Part shown: piece by piece, positions 18,319-28,123 of the stretch
Layout of the letters: each line of letters starts with the position of its first letter
Position numbering within the stretch: position 1 is the stretch's first letter
NCBI GenBank assembly: GCA_963830455.1
Contig: CAWHMT010000008.1
Location: forward strand, 248,001-312,000
Direction of reading: 5' to 3'
Length of the DNA: 64,000 nt
Source of the DNA: 20CM-2-65-7 sp963830455
GTDB taxonomy: Bacteria; Gemmatimonadota; Gemmatimonadetes; Gemmatimonadales; GWC2-71-9
Position numbers and translations under genes: made by a program
The notes under the pieces: model-generated
Databases searched by the model: none
What the model saw: the letters and a program-made list of their open reading frames with translations, nothing else
Told to the model about the DNA's origin: nothing

Positions 18319-19830
18319 ATGAGACACGTGTTCATCGTGGCTGGCTTGGTCATGGGACCATCTCTGGCCACCGTCGCCGCCGCCCAGCAACCGGCAGCAC
18401 CGGCGACGCCTGCGACCTCGCAGGTCGCGGGTCTGTCGCTTTCCGACGCGATCGCGCTCGCGCGCGAGAAGAACCCGGCGTTCAGACAGGTCCAGAACAA
18501 CCGGGGACCTGCGGCGTGGGGTGTCCGCAACGCCTACTCCAGCCTGTTCCTGCCGAACTTCACGATGGGCGGCGGGATGACGTACACGGGGCCGGGCTCG
18601 CAAACATTCCTGACCTCCAGCTTCACCCAGAGCACATCGACCGTCTCGTCGTTCTATGACTTGAATCTTTCCTGGCAGCTCTCGGGCACGACGCTGTCGC
18701 AGCCGGGCCTCGCCAAGGCGCAGCAGCGCGCGACTGAAGCCGACATCGGAGGCGCCGAGAACTTCCTTATTACTCAGGTCAAGCAGCAGTACCTGACGAT
18801 ACTGCAGGCGAATGCGCAGGCGGACATCGCGCGCAAGACCGTGCAGCGCAACGAGGAGTTCCTCAAACTGGCCGAAGCGCGCTATGGCGTCGGCCAGGCC
18901 ACGCTGATCGACGTGCGCCAGGCGCAGGTCGCGCGCGGCCAGGCGGAGGTCGCCCTGCTCCGCGCGCAGACGCTCGTCAGCGTCGAGAAGCTGCGCCTGT
19001 TCGAGCAGATGGGCGTCACGCCCCCGGTGGACGTCGCCAACGTCCAGCTGACCGACTCGTTTTCGGTGCAGCAGCCGACGTGGCAGCTCACCGAGCTCAT
19101 GGCGATGGCGGAGCAACAGAATCCCGCGCTCAAGGCGTTGCGCGCGCGCGAAGATGCGGCTGCGTGGAACCAGCGCGCCACGGCGTCGGCCTACGGCCCG
19201 GCGCTCTCTCTGTCAGCCGGGTGGTCTGGGTTCACGCAGCAGTTCACCGACGTCGAGCCGATCATCTTCAACCAGCAGCAGGCGTACAACGCGCAGTATG
19301 CGGAATGCCAGGACAACAACACGATCCGGCAGAGCGCCGGGCTGCCCGCCAACAACTGCAACGGCTTCATCTGGGGCGCGAGCAAGGAGCAGGCCGTCCG
19401 GGACCAGAACTCGGTGTTCCCGTTCGAGTTCACGCAGCAGCCGTTCCAGGCCCGGCTCACGGTGACGTTGCCGGTGTTTACAAACTTTGGGCAGCAGTTG
19501 CGCGTCTCAGAAGCGCGGGCCCAGCACAATGATGTCGAGGAGCAGGTGCGCGCGCGCGGCCTCGCGGTGCAAACCGACGTGAGCCAGGCGTACCTCGTGC
19601 TGCAGACCGCGTATCGCGCGGTCGGCCTGCAGGACACCAATCGCACGGCGGGGCGCGAACAGTTGCAGCTCGCCACCGAGCGCTACCGCGTGGGCTCGGG
19701 CTCGTTCTTCGACCTGCTGGACGCCCAGGTGCAGGCCCTGCGCGCCGAGAGTGAGTTTGTGAATGCGCAGTACGATTATCACAAGGCCGTGGCCGTGCTC
19801 GAAGCGGCGGTCGGCCGTAGCTTGCGTTAA
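18319..19830 (+). CDS. TolC-family outer-membrane efflux channel
   Basis: The 503-residue product is the outer-membrane channel of the export operon that follows. It has a signal peptide, then LSLSDAIALAREKNPAFRQVQNN and the two long-helix repeats expected for TolC: FLITQVKQQYLTILQANAQADIARKTVQRNEEFLKLAEARYGVGQATLIDVRQAQ in the first half and a matching VQTDVSQAYLVLQTAYRAV...ERYRVGSGSFFDLLDAQ in the second, each with the YRVG turn. A Gln/Asn-rich insertion of about 60 residues (near residues 320-370) interrupts the second half and contains two cysteines. A ribosome binding site (AAGGAAG) precedes the ATG. Only 21 bases separate it from the adaptor gene. Confidence 0.9.
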   Translation: MRHVFIVAGLVMGPSLATVAAAQQPAAPATPATSQVAGLSLSDAIALAREKNPAFRQVQNNRGPAAWGVRNAYSSLFLPNFTMGGGMTYTGPGSQTFLTSSFTQSTSTVSSFYDLNLSWQLSGTTLSQPGLAKAQQRATEADIGGAENFLITQVKQQYLTILQANAQADIARKTVQRNEEFLKLAEARYGVGQATLIDVRQAQVARGQAEVALLRAQTLVSVEKLRLFEQMGVTPPVDVANVQLTDSFSVQQPTWQLTELMAMAEQQNPALKALRAREDAAAWNQRATASAYGPALSLSAGWSGFTQQFTDVEPIIFNQQQAYNAQYAECQDNNTIRQSAGLPANNCNGFIWGASKEQAVRDQNSVFPFEFTQQPFQARLTVTLPVFTNFGQQLRVSEARAQHNDVEEQVRARGLAVQTDVSQAYLVLQTAYRAVGLQDTNRTAGREQLQLATERYRVGSGSFFDLLDAQVQALRAESEFVNAQYDYHKAVAVLEAAVGRSLR

Positions 19831-19851
19831 CACGAGAGGATCGAGTCCGAC

Positions 19852-21168
19852 ATGTCCAAGCGAAATAAGGTGCTGTTGGGTGGTGGGGGGGTCGTGCTGC
19901 TGATCGCGCTCGTGATGGTCAGCGCCAGCGCCAAGGGCGAGAAAGGGATCGAGGTGCGCTTCGAGCAGGTGGGGCGCCGCGATCTCGTCGCCGCCGTCAC
20001 CGCGAGCGGGAAGATCCAGCCCAAGAAGAAGGTCGACATCAGCGCCGACATCACGGGCCGGATCACGCGGATCGGCGTGCGCGAGGGCGACCTGGTGCAG
20101 AAGGGCCAGTTCCTGCTCCAGATCGACCCCACGATCTACCAGGCCAACCTGCAGCGGGCGACCGCCGCGATGTCGTCGGCCGAGGCCGGCGCCGTCCAGG
20201 CGCGCGCCAACCGCGACCAGTCGCAGCGCAGCATGCAGCGCACCAAGGAGCTGCGCGAGCAGAACCCGAACCTGGTGTCGACGGAGCAGCTCGAGCAGGC
20301 GCAGACGGCGTTCGAGATCGCCGACGCGAACTTTACGGCCGCGTCGCACATGGTCGAGCAGGCGCGCGCCGGATTGCGAGAGGCTCGGGATCAGCTGGCG
20401 AAGACGCACCTCACCGCGCCGATGGCCGGCCGCGTGACGCGCCTGGCGGTCGAGGAGGGCGAAGTCGCCGTCCCCGGAACGTTCTCGCGCGAGACCGGCT
20501 TGCTGCTCACGGTCTCGGACCTCTCCGTCATTCAGACGACCGTGAACGTCGACGAGACCGACGTGGTGCGCGTGAACATCGGCGACTCGGTGGAAGTCAC
20601 GATCGACGCGTTCCCCGACACGACCTTCGTCGGCCGGGTGACGAAGGTCTCCAACAGCGCGATCCTGAGCGCGGCGTCCGCGGCGACCGGGCAGAACGAC
20701 CGGGCCGTCGATTATGAGGTGGAGATCACGCTGGCGAACCCGCCGGCGGATGTGCGTCCCGATCTGTCGGCCACGGCCCGGATCGTGACGGACACCCGTA
20801 AGCAGGCGCTGGCGATTCCGATCATCGCGCTCACGGTTCGCGAGAACACCCCCGTCTCCACCGAGCAGAAGCCAGCCGGTGGGAACACGGCGCAGGCCGC
20901 CTCAGCCCCGAGCAGCGATACGAGCAAACACGGAGCCGCGGGCCCGAAGAAGGAAAGCGAAGGCGTCTTCCTCGTCCGCGCCGGCGTCGCGACGTTCCAC
21001 CCGGTGAAGGTCGGCATCGCGGGTGAGGAGCACTTCGAAGTCGTCGACGGCGTGCAGGCCGGCGACACCATCGTCGCCGGACCCTACCAGGCGATTCGCG
21101 ACCTCAAGGAAGGGGCGCGGGTGCGGGCCAGCCGGGAGTCCAGCGACACGACTCGGCGCCGCTCATGA
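19852..21168 (+). CDS. Periplasmic adaptor (HlyD/MacA-type membrane fusion protein)
   Basis: A 438-residue adaptor linking the inner-membrane ABC permeases to the TolC-like channel. It has one N-terminal membrane anchor (VVLLIALVMVSASA), a split lipoyl domain (ASGKIQPKKKVDISADITGRITRIGVREGDLVQKGQFLLQID and LTAPMAGRVTRLAVEEGEVAVPG), a coiled-coil hairpin of about 100 residues rich in Gln/Glu/Arg, a beta-barrel domain, and a membrane-proximal domain (VKVGIAGEEHFEVVDGVQAGDTIVAGP). A low-complexity insertion of about 45 residues (near 355-390, Ala/Ser/Lys-rich) lies in the C-terminal part. Its stop overlaps the ATPase start (ATGA), so the complex is made in a coupled way. Confidence 0.92.
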   Translation: MSKRNKVLLGGGGVVLLIALVMVSASAKGEKGIEVRFEQVGRRDLVAAVTASGKIQPKKKVDISADITGRITRIGVREGDLVQKGQFLLQIDPTIYQANLQRATAAMSSAEAGAVQARANRDQSQRSMQRTKELREQNPNLVSTEQLEQAQTAFEIADANFTAASHMVEQARAGLREARDQLAKTHLTAPMAGRVTRLAVEEGEVAVPGTFSRETGLLLTVSDLSVIQTTVNVDETDVVRVNIGDSVEVTIDAFPDTTFVGRVTKVSNSAILSAASAATGQNDRAVDYEVEITLANPPADVRPDLSATARIVTDTRKQALAIPIIALTVRENTPVSTEQKPAGGNTAQAASAPSSDTSKHGAAGPKKESEGVFLVRAGVATFHPVKVGIAGEEHFEVVDGVQAGDTIVAGPYQAIRDLKEGARVRASRESSDTTRRRS

Positions 21169-21896
21169 GCACGGTCCAGCTGTTTCGCACGGGGGACACG
21201 CCGCGCCCCGACGTCATCATCCTGACGCACAAGCTGACGCGCGAGTACGACATGGGCTCCGAGCTCGTGCGCGCGCTGCGCGGCGTGAGCGTGCAGATCC
21301 AGAAGAACGAATACGTCGCGGTCATGGGACCATCCGGATCGGGGAAATCGACCCTGATGAACCTCATCGGCTGTCTCGATACGCCGACGAGCGGCGAGTA
21401 CTGGCTCAACGGGCAGCAGGTGAGCGATCTGGCGGACGATGAGTTGGCCCGCATCCGCAACAAGGAGATCGGGTTCGTGTTCCAGACGTTCAATCTGCTG
21501 CCGCGCGCCGACGCGCTGCACAACGTCGAGCTCCCGCTGATCTATGCCGGGCTCTCGGCGCGGGCGCGGCGCGCGCGGGCGGCGCAGGCGCTGGCGCGCG
21601 TGGGGCTGGCCGACCGGATGGACCACAAGCCCAACGAGCTGTCGGGCGGGCAGCGCCAGCGCGTGGCCATCGCCCGCGCGCTCGTGAACGAGCCCAGCAT
21701 CCTGCTCGCGGACGAGCCGACCGGCAACCTCGACTCGACCACGAGCACCGAGATCATGGCCGTGTTCGCCGAGCTGCACCGGCAGGGCCAAACCGTGGTG
21801 ATGGTGACGCACGAGCACGACATCGCGGCGCACGCCGCGCGCGTGATCACGCTGCGTGACGGCATCGTGGCCACCGATCAGCAGCGGGCGGCCTGA
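21165..21896 (+). CDS. MacB/LolD-type ABC transporter ATPase
   Basis: The 243-residue ATPase is the only nucleotide-binding subunit in this operon. All key motifs are present: Walker A GPSGSGKST, the Q loop FVFQTFNLLPRADALHNVELPL, signature LSGGQRQRVAIARAL, Walker B ILLADEPTGNLDS and the switch His in VMVTHEHDIA. An N-terminal extension of about 20 residues precedes the ABC core. It belongs to the MacB/LolD/FtsE group, which drives mechanical transmission across the envelope rather than classical substrate passage. The start overlaps the adaptor stop, and the first permease follows with no gap. Confidence 0.94.
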   Translation: MSTVQLFRTGDTPRPDVIILTHKLTREYDMGSELVRALRGVSVQIQKNEYVAVMGPSGSGKSTLMNLIGCLDTPTSGEYWLNGQQVSDLADDELARIRNKEIGFVFQTFNLLPRADALHNVELPLIYAGLSARARRARAAQALARVGLADRMDHKPNELSGGQRQRVAIARALVNEPSILLADEPTGNLDSTTSTEIMAVFAELHRQGQTVVMVTHEHDIAAHAARVITLRDGIVATDQQRAA

Positions 21897-23135
21897 GTGC
21901 CGTTTTACGAAGCGCTGCGGCTCGCGCTGCAAACGATCCGCGCGCAGAAGTTGAAGAGCGGGTTCTCGCTGCTGGGCGTGTTCATCGGCGTGGCGTCGCT
22001 CATCGGCGCCTGGTCGATCGTGAACGGCGTCAATCGCTACATGACCGAGAAGTTCGCGCAAACGCTGTACGGAGTGAACACGTTCCAGCTGCGGCGCCGG
22101 CCGATGTTCACCCCGAACGTGCCCGATTCGGTATGGCGCGCCTGGGCGCGGCGCCCGCGCATTCGCTTCAGCGACGCCGAAGCCGTCGCCCAAGGGCTCA
22201 CCGTTCCCGTGGTCACCGCCTGGCAGTCGAGCGACAATGTCACCGTCTCCTACGGTAATAAGGAATCACGGGACATCGAGCTGACCGCCGCGAGCGAGCG
22301 CTACTTCGACATCAAGAACCTGTCGATTGTGATCGGCCGGCCGTTCACCAGCGAGGAAAACCGTTCCGGCGCGCCGGTCGTCGTGCTCGGTGATGCGGTC
22401 CGGCAGCGCCTGTTCGCCGACCGGGCGCCGATCGGCAAGAACGTGCGGATCGGCGGCGTCCCTTATCGCGTCATCGGCGTCGTGGCAAAACAGGGCAGCA
22501 TCCTCGGCTTCCCGCTCGACCGGTTCGTCGTCGTGCCCGCGCTGTCGCCCGCGCAAAACCTGGTGAACCCACCCGGCATTCTCGACGCGTTCCTGATCAA
22601 GGCAAACACCGAGCTCGAAATGCGAGAGGCGATCGGGCAGGCGGAAGGGATCATGCGCAGCCGCCGCCACCTGCGCCCGCAGCAGGACAACAACTTCGTG
22701 CTCGAGACGTCCGAGGGCGTGCAGCAGTTCTGGGCCGGGATCAGCCGCATTCTCGTGGTGCTGCTGCCCGGTGTCGTGGTCATCTCGCTCGTCATCGGCG
22801 GTATCGTGATCATGAACATCATGCTTATGGCGGTCGCCGAGCGGACGCGGGAAATCGGACTGCGCAAATCACTGGGGGCGCGGCGTCGCGACGTGTTGCG
22901 CCAGTTTCTGGCGGAGTCGACCGCGATCGCGACCGTGGGCGCGGCATTCGGCATCATTGCCGGGATCGGCCTCACGATACTGATCGATAAGATTTCTCCA
23001 CTGCCCGCCAGCGTATCCCCGATGTCGATCGTGCTCGGCGTGATCATGGGCGCGGGCGTGGGGGTCGCCGCCGGCGTCTATCCCGCGAGCCGTGCCGCGA
23101 AGCTCGATCCGATCACAGCCTTGCGGCAGGAGTAG
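21897..23135 (+). CDS. MacB/FtsX-type permease 1 (subtype A)
   Basis: A 412-residue MacB-type permease: one N-terminal membrane helix (SGFSLLGVFIGVASLIGAWSIV), a periplasmic MacB_PCD domain of about 240 residues, and three C-terminal helices of the FtsX domain. The marker that sets subtype A apart is GGIVIMNIMLMAVAERTREIGLRKSLGARRRDVLRQF, with RRHLRPQQDNNF ahead of it. It starts at a GTG immediately after the ATPase stop. It is followed three bases later by a subtype B gene, and that A-B order repeats three times, suggesting that A and B form heterodimers. Confidence 0.9.
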   Translation: MPFYEALRLALQTIRAQKLKSGFSLLGVFIGVASLIGAWSIVNGVNRYMTEKFAQTLYGVNTFQLRRRPMFTPNVPDSVWRAWARRPRIRFSDAEAVAQGLTVPVVTAWQSSDNVTVSYGNKESRDIELTAASERYFDIKNLSIVIGRPFTSEENRSGAPVVVLGDAVRQRLFADRAPIGKNVRIGGVPYRVIGVVAKQGSILGFPLDRFVVVPALSPAQNLVNPPGILDAFLIKANTELEMREAIGQAEGIMRSRRHLRPQQDNNFVLETSEGVQQFWAGISRILVVLLPGVVVISLVIGGIVIMNIMLMAVAERTREIGLRKSLGARRRDVLRQFLAESTAIATVGAAFGIIAGIGLTILIDKISPLPASVSPMSIVLGVIMGAGVGVAAGVYPASRAAKLDPITALRQE

Positions 23136-23138
23136 TGA

Positions 23139-24368
23139 ATGACCCAGCTCTTCGAGGGCGTCGGCATCGCCCTGACATCGCTGCGCGCCCACAAGATGCG
23201 CGCCGCGCTCACGATTCTCGGGGTCGCCATCGGCGTCACCGTCGTGATGGTCATCGGCGCGCTGATCCAGGGATTCGACAAGGGCATCAGCGACATGCTC
23301 GCCTCGCTCGGACCGAAGACGTTCTGGGTGGGGCGGTACTGGGGCGGCCAGGGCGACGAGGATCCCGAAGACCCCAATCCGTGGCGCCGGCGGCCGCCGA
23401 TCACCGTTGAGGAGGCGAACCGGCTGGCGCAGCTTCCCACGATCGCGTTCGTGGTCGTGGACGAGGGCACCAACGCGGACGTCGAGTTCGAGGGCCACCG
23501 CCTTGCCGCCGTACGGATCCGCGGGCGGAACGCCGATTGGCCCAAGATCGAGGGCGGCCGCATCCAACCGGGCCGCTCGTATTCGCACCTGGAGGACGCC
23601 GCCAACGCCCACGTGGTCGTGGTGAACACCAAGCTCGCCGAGAATCTCTTTGGACAACGCGACCCCATGAATCGGCGCGTCAAGATCGCCGGGCTCCCGT
23701 ACGACGTGATTGGCGTGTACGAACCGCCGCCGCGTTTGTTCGGTGAGGGCGATCAGCCGGAAGTGATGATTCCCCACGGCACGTTCACCAAGGACATGAC
23801 GTATTGGCCGGGGTGGATGGACATGTTCGTGGTGCCGCAGGATTCGGTGTCGATCGAGCGCGCGATCGACGATGTGACGATAGCGATGCGGTCGATGCGC
23901 GGCCTCCGGCCCGGCCAGAAGAACAACTTTGACGCGGTCACGCAGGAGGTGTACACGCAGGCGGTGAAGAGCTTCACGGTCGTCGCGCGTGTGCTCATGA
24001 TCGCGCTCTCGATGGTGGGGCTCATGGTCGGGGGAATCGGGGTGGTCGCGATCATGATGATCTCGGTCACGGAACGCACCCGCGAGATCGGTGTGCGCAA
24101 AGCGTTGGGGGCGACCAAACGCGAAGTCATGTGGCAATTCCTCGTCGAGGCGGCAACCCTGACGCTCGTCGGTGGTGTCGTGGGCATGGTGTTCGGCTGG
24201 GTGATCGCGTTCCTCCTCCACAACTTCACGCCGGTGCCTGCCTACGTGCCCGTCGGCTCGATCGTCCTCGCGCTCGTCGCGGCGGCGGTGACGGGGCTGC
24301 TGTTCGGGATCTATCCAGCGAGTAAAGCGGCGCGGCTCGATCCGGTGGAAGCGCTGCGCTACGAATGA
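23139..24368 (+). CDS. MacB/FtsX-type permease 2 (subtype B)
   Basis: A 409-residue MacB-type permease with the standard plan of one helix, a periplasmic domain and three helices. The subtype B markers are EGVGIALTSLRAHKMRAALTILGVAIGV at the N-terminus and GGIGVVAIMMISVTERTREIGVRKALGATKREVMWQF after the periplasmic part, with MRSMRGLRPGQKNNF before it. It differs from subtype A in the coupling helix region (TERTREIGVRKALGAT versus AERTREIGLRKSLGAR). Its stop overlaps the next start by four bases (ATGA). Confidence 0.9.
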   Translation: MTQLFEGVGIALTSLRAHKMRAALTILGVAIGVTVVMVIGALIQGFDKGISDMLASLGPKTFWVGRYWGGQGDEDPEDPNPWRRRPPITVEEANRLAQLPTIAFVVVDEGTNADVEFEGHRLAAVRIRGRNADWPKIEGGRIQPGRSYSHLEDAANAHVVVVNTKLAENLFGQRDPMNRRVKIAGLPYDVIGVYEPPPRLFGEGDQPEVMIPHGTFTKDMTYWPGWMDMFVVPQDSVSIERAIDDVTIAMRSMRGLRPGQKNNFDAVTQEVYTQAVKSFTVVARVLMIALSMVGLMVGGIGVVAIMMISVTERTREIGVRKALGATKREVMWQFLVEAATLTLVGGVVGMVFGWVIAFLLHNFTPVPAYVPVGSIVLALVAAAVTGLLFGIYPASKAARLDPVEALRYE

Positions 24369-25609
24369 GGTTCATCGAGGCTGTCCGCCTCGCGCTACAA
24401 ACCATTCGCTCGCAGAAGCTCAAAAGCGCTTTCTCGATCATCGGCGTATTCATCGGGGTCATGTTCCTGATCGCGGTCGTCTCCGTCGTGCAGGGGATGA
24501 ACCGCTACATGACCGACAAGTTCGCGGGTACCCTGCTCGGCGTGAACACCTTCCGCCTGCGGCAGTTTCCCGACGTACAGCTCGGCAACGTCACCGACTC
24601 CATGTGGCGCTCCTGGATGCGGCGGCCCCGCGTCAGTTATGAGGACGCGCAGGCGGTGATGCGCGCCATGACCGTGCCCGTGCTCAGTGCCTGGGAGTCG
24701 AGTACCCGCGCGAAGCTGTCGGCCGGCCGCCGCGAGGTGAAGGATGTCCAGATCACGGCCGCCAGCGACTTGTATTTCGAGATCCGCTCGCTCGGCCTGC
24801 TGCACGGCCGCGCATTCACGGCGCAGGAGGTCCAGGCGGGGGCACCGGTCCTCGTGCTCGGCTACGAGCTCGCCGACAAGCTGTTCGAGGGACAGGATCC
24901 GATCGGCCGCGAGGTAAAGGTGTTTGATCTCCCCTACCGCGTCATCGGCGTCGTCGAAAAACAGGGCAACCTGTTCGGGCTCTCGCTCGACAAGTTCGCG
25001 GTGGCACCGGCCAGCGCACCGGTGCGACGCTTCGTCAATCCGCCGCGCGTGGTCGACGCGCTCGCAGTCAAGGCCAGCACACCGGAGGAGATGCGCCTGG
25101 CGATGTCGGAGGCGGAGGCGGTGATGCGCAGCCGGCGCCATCTGCGGCCGCGCGAGCCGAACGACTTCGCGATGGAGACCGCCGACGAAGTCCTCGACTT
25201 CTGGGGCAAGATCAGCCGCGTGCTGTTCGTCGCGCTGCCGGGCCTCGTCGCGATCTCCCTCGTCGTGGGCGGGATCGTGATCATGAACATCATGCTGATG
25301 GCCGTCGCCGAGCGGACCCGGGAGATCGGCATCCGCAAGGCGCTGGGCGCGCGCCGCCGCGACATCCTGCGACAGTTCCTGGTCGAGGCGACGACCCTCG
25401 CGACCGTGGGCGCCGGCGCCGGCGTGGCCCTGGGCGTCGGACTGGCGGCGGCCGTGGCCGCGCTGACCCCCTTGCCCGCCGCGGTGGCGACCTGGTCGAT
25501 CGTCGTCGGTGTGCTGCTGGGCGCCGGCGTCGGCATTATCGCGGGCGTGTACCCGGCCGCCCGCGCCGCCCGGCTCGATCCGATCACCGCGCTGCGGCAC
25601 GAGACATGA
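24365..25609 (+). CDS. MacB/FtsX-type permease 3 (subtype A)
   Basis: The 414-residue product is clearly a paralogue of permease 1: RLALQTIRSQKLKSAFSIIGVFIGV, DKFAGTLLGVNTFRLRQFPDV, RVIGVVEKQGNLFGLSLDKF, RSRRHLRPREPNDF and GGIVIMNIMLMAVAERTREIGIRKALGARRRDILRQF. The periplasmic domain is the most divergent portion, as expected if it contacts different partners or substrates. Start and stop both overlap neighbouring genes (ATGA on each side), so translation is coupled along this stretch. Confidence 0.9.
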   Translation: MRFIEAVRLALQTIRSQKLKSAFSIIGVFIGVMFLIAVVSVVQGMNRYMTDKFAGTLLGVNTFRLRQFPDVQLGNVTDSMWRSWMRRPRVSYEDAQAVMRAMTVPVLSAWESSTRAKLSAGRREVKDVQITAASDLYFEIRSLGLLHGRAFTAQEVQAGAPVLVLGYELADKLFEGQDPIGREVKVFDLPYRVIGVVEKQGNLFGLSLDKFAVAPASAPVRRFVNPPRVVDALAVKASTPEEMRLAMSEAEAVMRSRRHLRPREPNDFAMETADEVLDFWGKISRVLFVALPGLVAISLVVGGIVIMNIMLMAVAERTREIGIRKALGARRRDILRQFLVEATTLATVGAGAGVALGVGLAAAVAALTPLPAAVATWSIVVGVLLGAGVGIIAGVYPAARAARLDPITALRHET

Positions 25610-26841
25610 CGGGCGCCTTCGAAGGCGTGGGCATCGCGCTGGAGTCGCTGCGCAGCAACAAGGCGCGCGCGGCGCTGACCATCCTCGGCATCGCGATCGG
25701 CGTCGTGGTGGTGATGGTGATCGCCGCGATGATCAGCGGCATCAACCGGAGCGTCTCGAACATCTTCGAGTCGATCGCGCCGCGCACGTTCCTCGTGTGG
25801 CGGTTCTTCCAGGCGGGCGTCAACGTCTCGGACGGCTCGGACGAGAGCAGCCCGTGGCGCCGCAATCCGGCGATCAACGACGCGGAGGCCGACCGCATCG
25901 CCATGCTCCCGTCGGTGCGCTTCGTGACACGCCGGGAGGAGAGCGCGGCCACCGTCGAGTTCGGCGACGTGCGCCTCGAGTCCGTGAATGTCGCCGGGCT
26001 CTCGGCGCAGTGGGTCGAAGTGAACGGCGGGGACGTCTATCCGGGCCGTACGTTTTCGCGGCTCGAAGACCTGGCAAACAGCCCGGTCGCGGTGATCAAC
26101 CGCAAGCTCGAGGATCAACTGTTTCGCGGCCGCGACCCGATCGGCCAGACGATCCATATCGCGGGCGCCCCCTTCACCGTCATCGGCGTGTACACGCCTC
26201 CGCCGAGCCTGTTCTCGGGGAGCACGCCACCGTCTGCCGGCGTGCCGCACGGCGTGTTCGTGAAGCACATCCCGTTCCTGAAGGGCTGGATGCGTCTCGC
26301 CGTCTCGCCCGCGCCGGGATACACGCAACAGGAGGCGATGGATGAGGTCGTCGCCACCTTGCGATCGATGCGCGGGCTCAAACCGGGTCAGGACAACACG
26401 TTCTCGATCGTCACCCAGGACAAGCTGCTCGACTCGTGGAACCAGGTGACCGGGATGTTTTTCCTCGTGATGCTGGTGCTGTCCTCCATCGGCCTGATGG
26501 TCGGCGGAGTCGGCGTCATTGCCATCATGATGATCTCGGTCACCGAGCGCACGCGCGAGATCGGCGTGCGGAAGGCGCTGGGCGCGACGCGCCGCGCGAT
26601 CCTCTGGCAGTTCCTGGTCGAAGCCTCGACGCTGACGCTCGTCGGTGGCGCGGTCGGCATGCTGGTGGGCGGCGTGGTCGCATTCGCGATATCCCGGCTC
26701 ACGCCGATTCCTGCCAACGTGCCGCTGTGGTCGATCGTGGCGGCCCTGGGGGCGTCGGCGCTGACCGGAGTCGGATTCGGCCTCTATCCCGCGAGCCGTG
26801 CCGCGCGCCTCGACCCGGTAGAAGCCCTCAGGTACGAATAA
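25606..26841 (+). CDS. MacB/FtsX-type permease 4 (subtype B)
   Basis: A 411-residue paralogue of permease 2: FEGVGIALESLRSNKARAALTILGIAIGV, a periplasmic domain with WRRNPAINDAEADRIAMLPSV and VIGVYTPPPSLF, LRSMRGLKPGQDNTF and GGVGVIAIMMISVTERTREIGVRKALGATRRAILWQF. It ends in LDPVEALRYE, as permeases 2 and 6 do. A gap of 37 bases separates it from the third pair, the only sizeable break after the ATPase gene. Confidence 0.9.
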   Translation: MTGAFEGVGIALESLRSNKARAALTILGIAIGVVVVMVIAAMISGINRSVSNIFESIAPRTFLVWRFFQAGVNVSDGSDESSPWRRNPAINDAEADRIAMLPSVRFVTRREESAATVEFGDVRLESVNVAGLSAQWVEVNGGDVYPGRTFSRLEDLANSPVAVINRKLEDQLFRGRDPIGQTIHIAGAPFTVIGVYTPPPSLFSGSTPPSAGVPHGVFVKHIPFLKGWMRLAVSPAPGYTQQEAMDEVVATLRSMRGLKPGQDNTFSIVTQDKLLDSWNQVTGMFFLVMLVLSSIGLMVGGVGVIAIMMISVTERTREIGVRKALGATRRAILWQFLVEASTLTLVGGAVGMLVGGVVAFAISRLTPIPANVPLWSIVAALGASALTGVGFGLYPASRAARLDPVEALRYE

Positions 26842-26878
26842 TCGGAACTTCGCCCGGCCGGGGTTAAGTTTTCTCTCC

Positions 26879-28123
26879 GTGCACCCCCTCGAAGCGATTC
26901 GGCTCGCGTTGCAAACGGTCTGGAGCCACAAGCTCCGTTCCTTCTTTACCCTACTGGGCATCATTGTCTCGGTCGCGTTTCTGGTCGCCGTCGTCGCGGT
27001 GATTCAGGGCATGAACGCGTACGTGCGCGAGCGGCTCGCCGGCGCGATCGTCGGCATCAACGCCTTCCAGATCCGCCGCGACCCGATTCAAGTGGGCTTC
27101 GTCGACGATGAGCAGTGGAAGGAGATCCAGCGGCGTCCGATCATCGCCCCCGAGGACGTGGACTTCATTCAGCGCGCGGTGCCCGACGCCGAAGCGGTCG
27201 CGCTCCAATCCGGATGGCCGACGCCGATGGCGGACGTGTCGTGGCGCAATCGCACCACGGGCGACGTCTTCATTTTCGGCGTCACCGCCCCGTTCGTCGT
27301 CGTGCAGGACTACACGTTTGCCGCGGGCGAGCCGCTGACCGACATCGACCTGCAGCAGCGCCGGTACGTCGCCGTGCTCGGCTACGACGTCGCCGAGAAG
27401 CTGTTCGGCAACGCCGAGGCGGCGGTCAACCGGATGATCCGCGTGCGCGGCCTGCAGCTCCTCGTCAAGGGTGTGATCGCGCGCAAGGGGACCGTGCTCG
27501 GACAGTCGTGGGACGGCTTCGTGATGCTGCCGCTCTCCACGTTCGAGTCGATGTACGGGCGCCGCCAGACCATGGTGATCTCGGTCAAGATGCCGACCGC
27601 CGCCGCCGTGGCGCCGGCGATGTTGCGGGTCGAGGAAGCGATGCGCATCGCCCACCGGCTGCGGCCGGGGACGGACAACGACTTCACGATCGATACCGGT
27701 GAAGGGCTGATCGCGTTCTGGGGCAAGCTCACGAAGGTGATCTTCACCGTCGTCCCCGCGGTCGTGGTGATCGGGATCGTGGTCGGCGGGATCGTGATCA
27801 TGAACATCATGCTGATGAGCGTCACGGAACGGACGCGCGAGATCGGGATCCGCAAGGCGCTGGGCGCGTCGCGCCGCGACATCCGGCGGCAGTTCTTTGC
27901 GGAAGCCCTGGCGTTGTCCCTGCTCGGCGGCATCGCGGGGCTGCTCGTCGGGTTCGCGCTCTCGGGGCTGGTGCAGGCCGTGTCGCCCCTGCCGGCGCGG
28001 GTCACGACCTGGTCCATCGGCATCGCGCTGCTGCTCGGCATTGTCGTCGGCATCACGTTCGGCGTCTACCCCGCCCATCGCGCCTCGCGCCTCGATCCGA
28101 TCGAAGCGCTCCGCCAGGAATAG
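26879..28123 (+). CDS. MacB/FtsX-type permease 5 (subtype A, divergent)
   Basis: A 414-residue permease starting at a GTG. It keeps the subtype A features RLALQTVWSHKLRSFFTLLGIIVSV and GGIVIMNIMLMSVTERTREIGIRKALGASRRDIRRQF and ends LDPIEALRQE, but the periplasmic domain has drifted further than in permeases 1 and 3 (for example DEQWKEIQRRPIIAPEDVDFIQRAV). The third A/B pair may therefore be the oldest copy or the one under different selection. Permease 6 starts on the base after its TAG stop. Confidence 0.89.
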   Translation: MHPLEAIRLALQTVWSHKLRSFFTLLGIIVSVAFLVAVVAVIQGMNAYVRERLAGAIVGINAFQIRRDPIQVGFVDDEQWKEIQRRPIIAPEDVDFIQRAVPDAEAVALQSGWPTPMADVSWRNRTTGDVFIFGVTAPFVVVQDYTFAAGEPLTDIDLQQRRYVAVLGYDVAEKLFGNAEAAVNRMIRVRGLQLLVKGVIARKGTVLGQSWDGFVMLPLSTFESMYGRRQTMVISVKMPTAAAVAPAMLRVEEAMRIAHRLRPGTDNDFTIDTGEGLIAFWGKLTKVIFTVVPAVVVIGIVVGGIVIMNIMLMSVTERTREIGIRKALGASRRDIRRQFFAEALALSLLGGIAGLLVGFALSGLVQAVSPLPARVTTWSIGIALLLGIVVGITFGVYPAHRASRLDPIEALRQE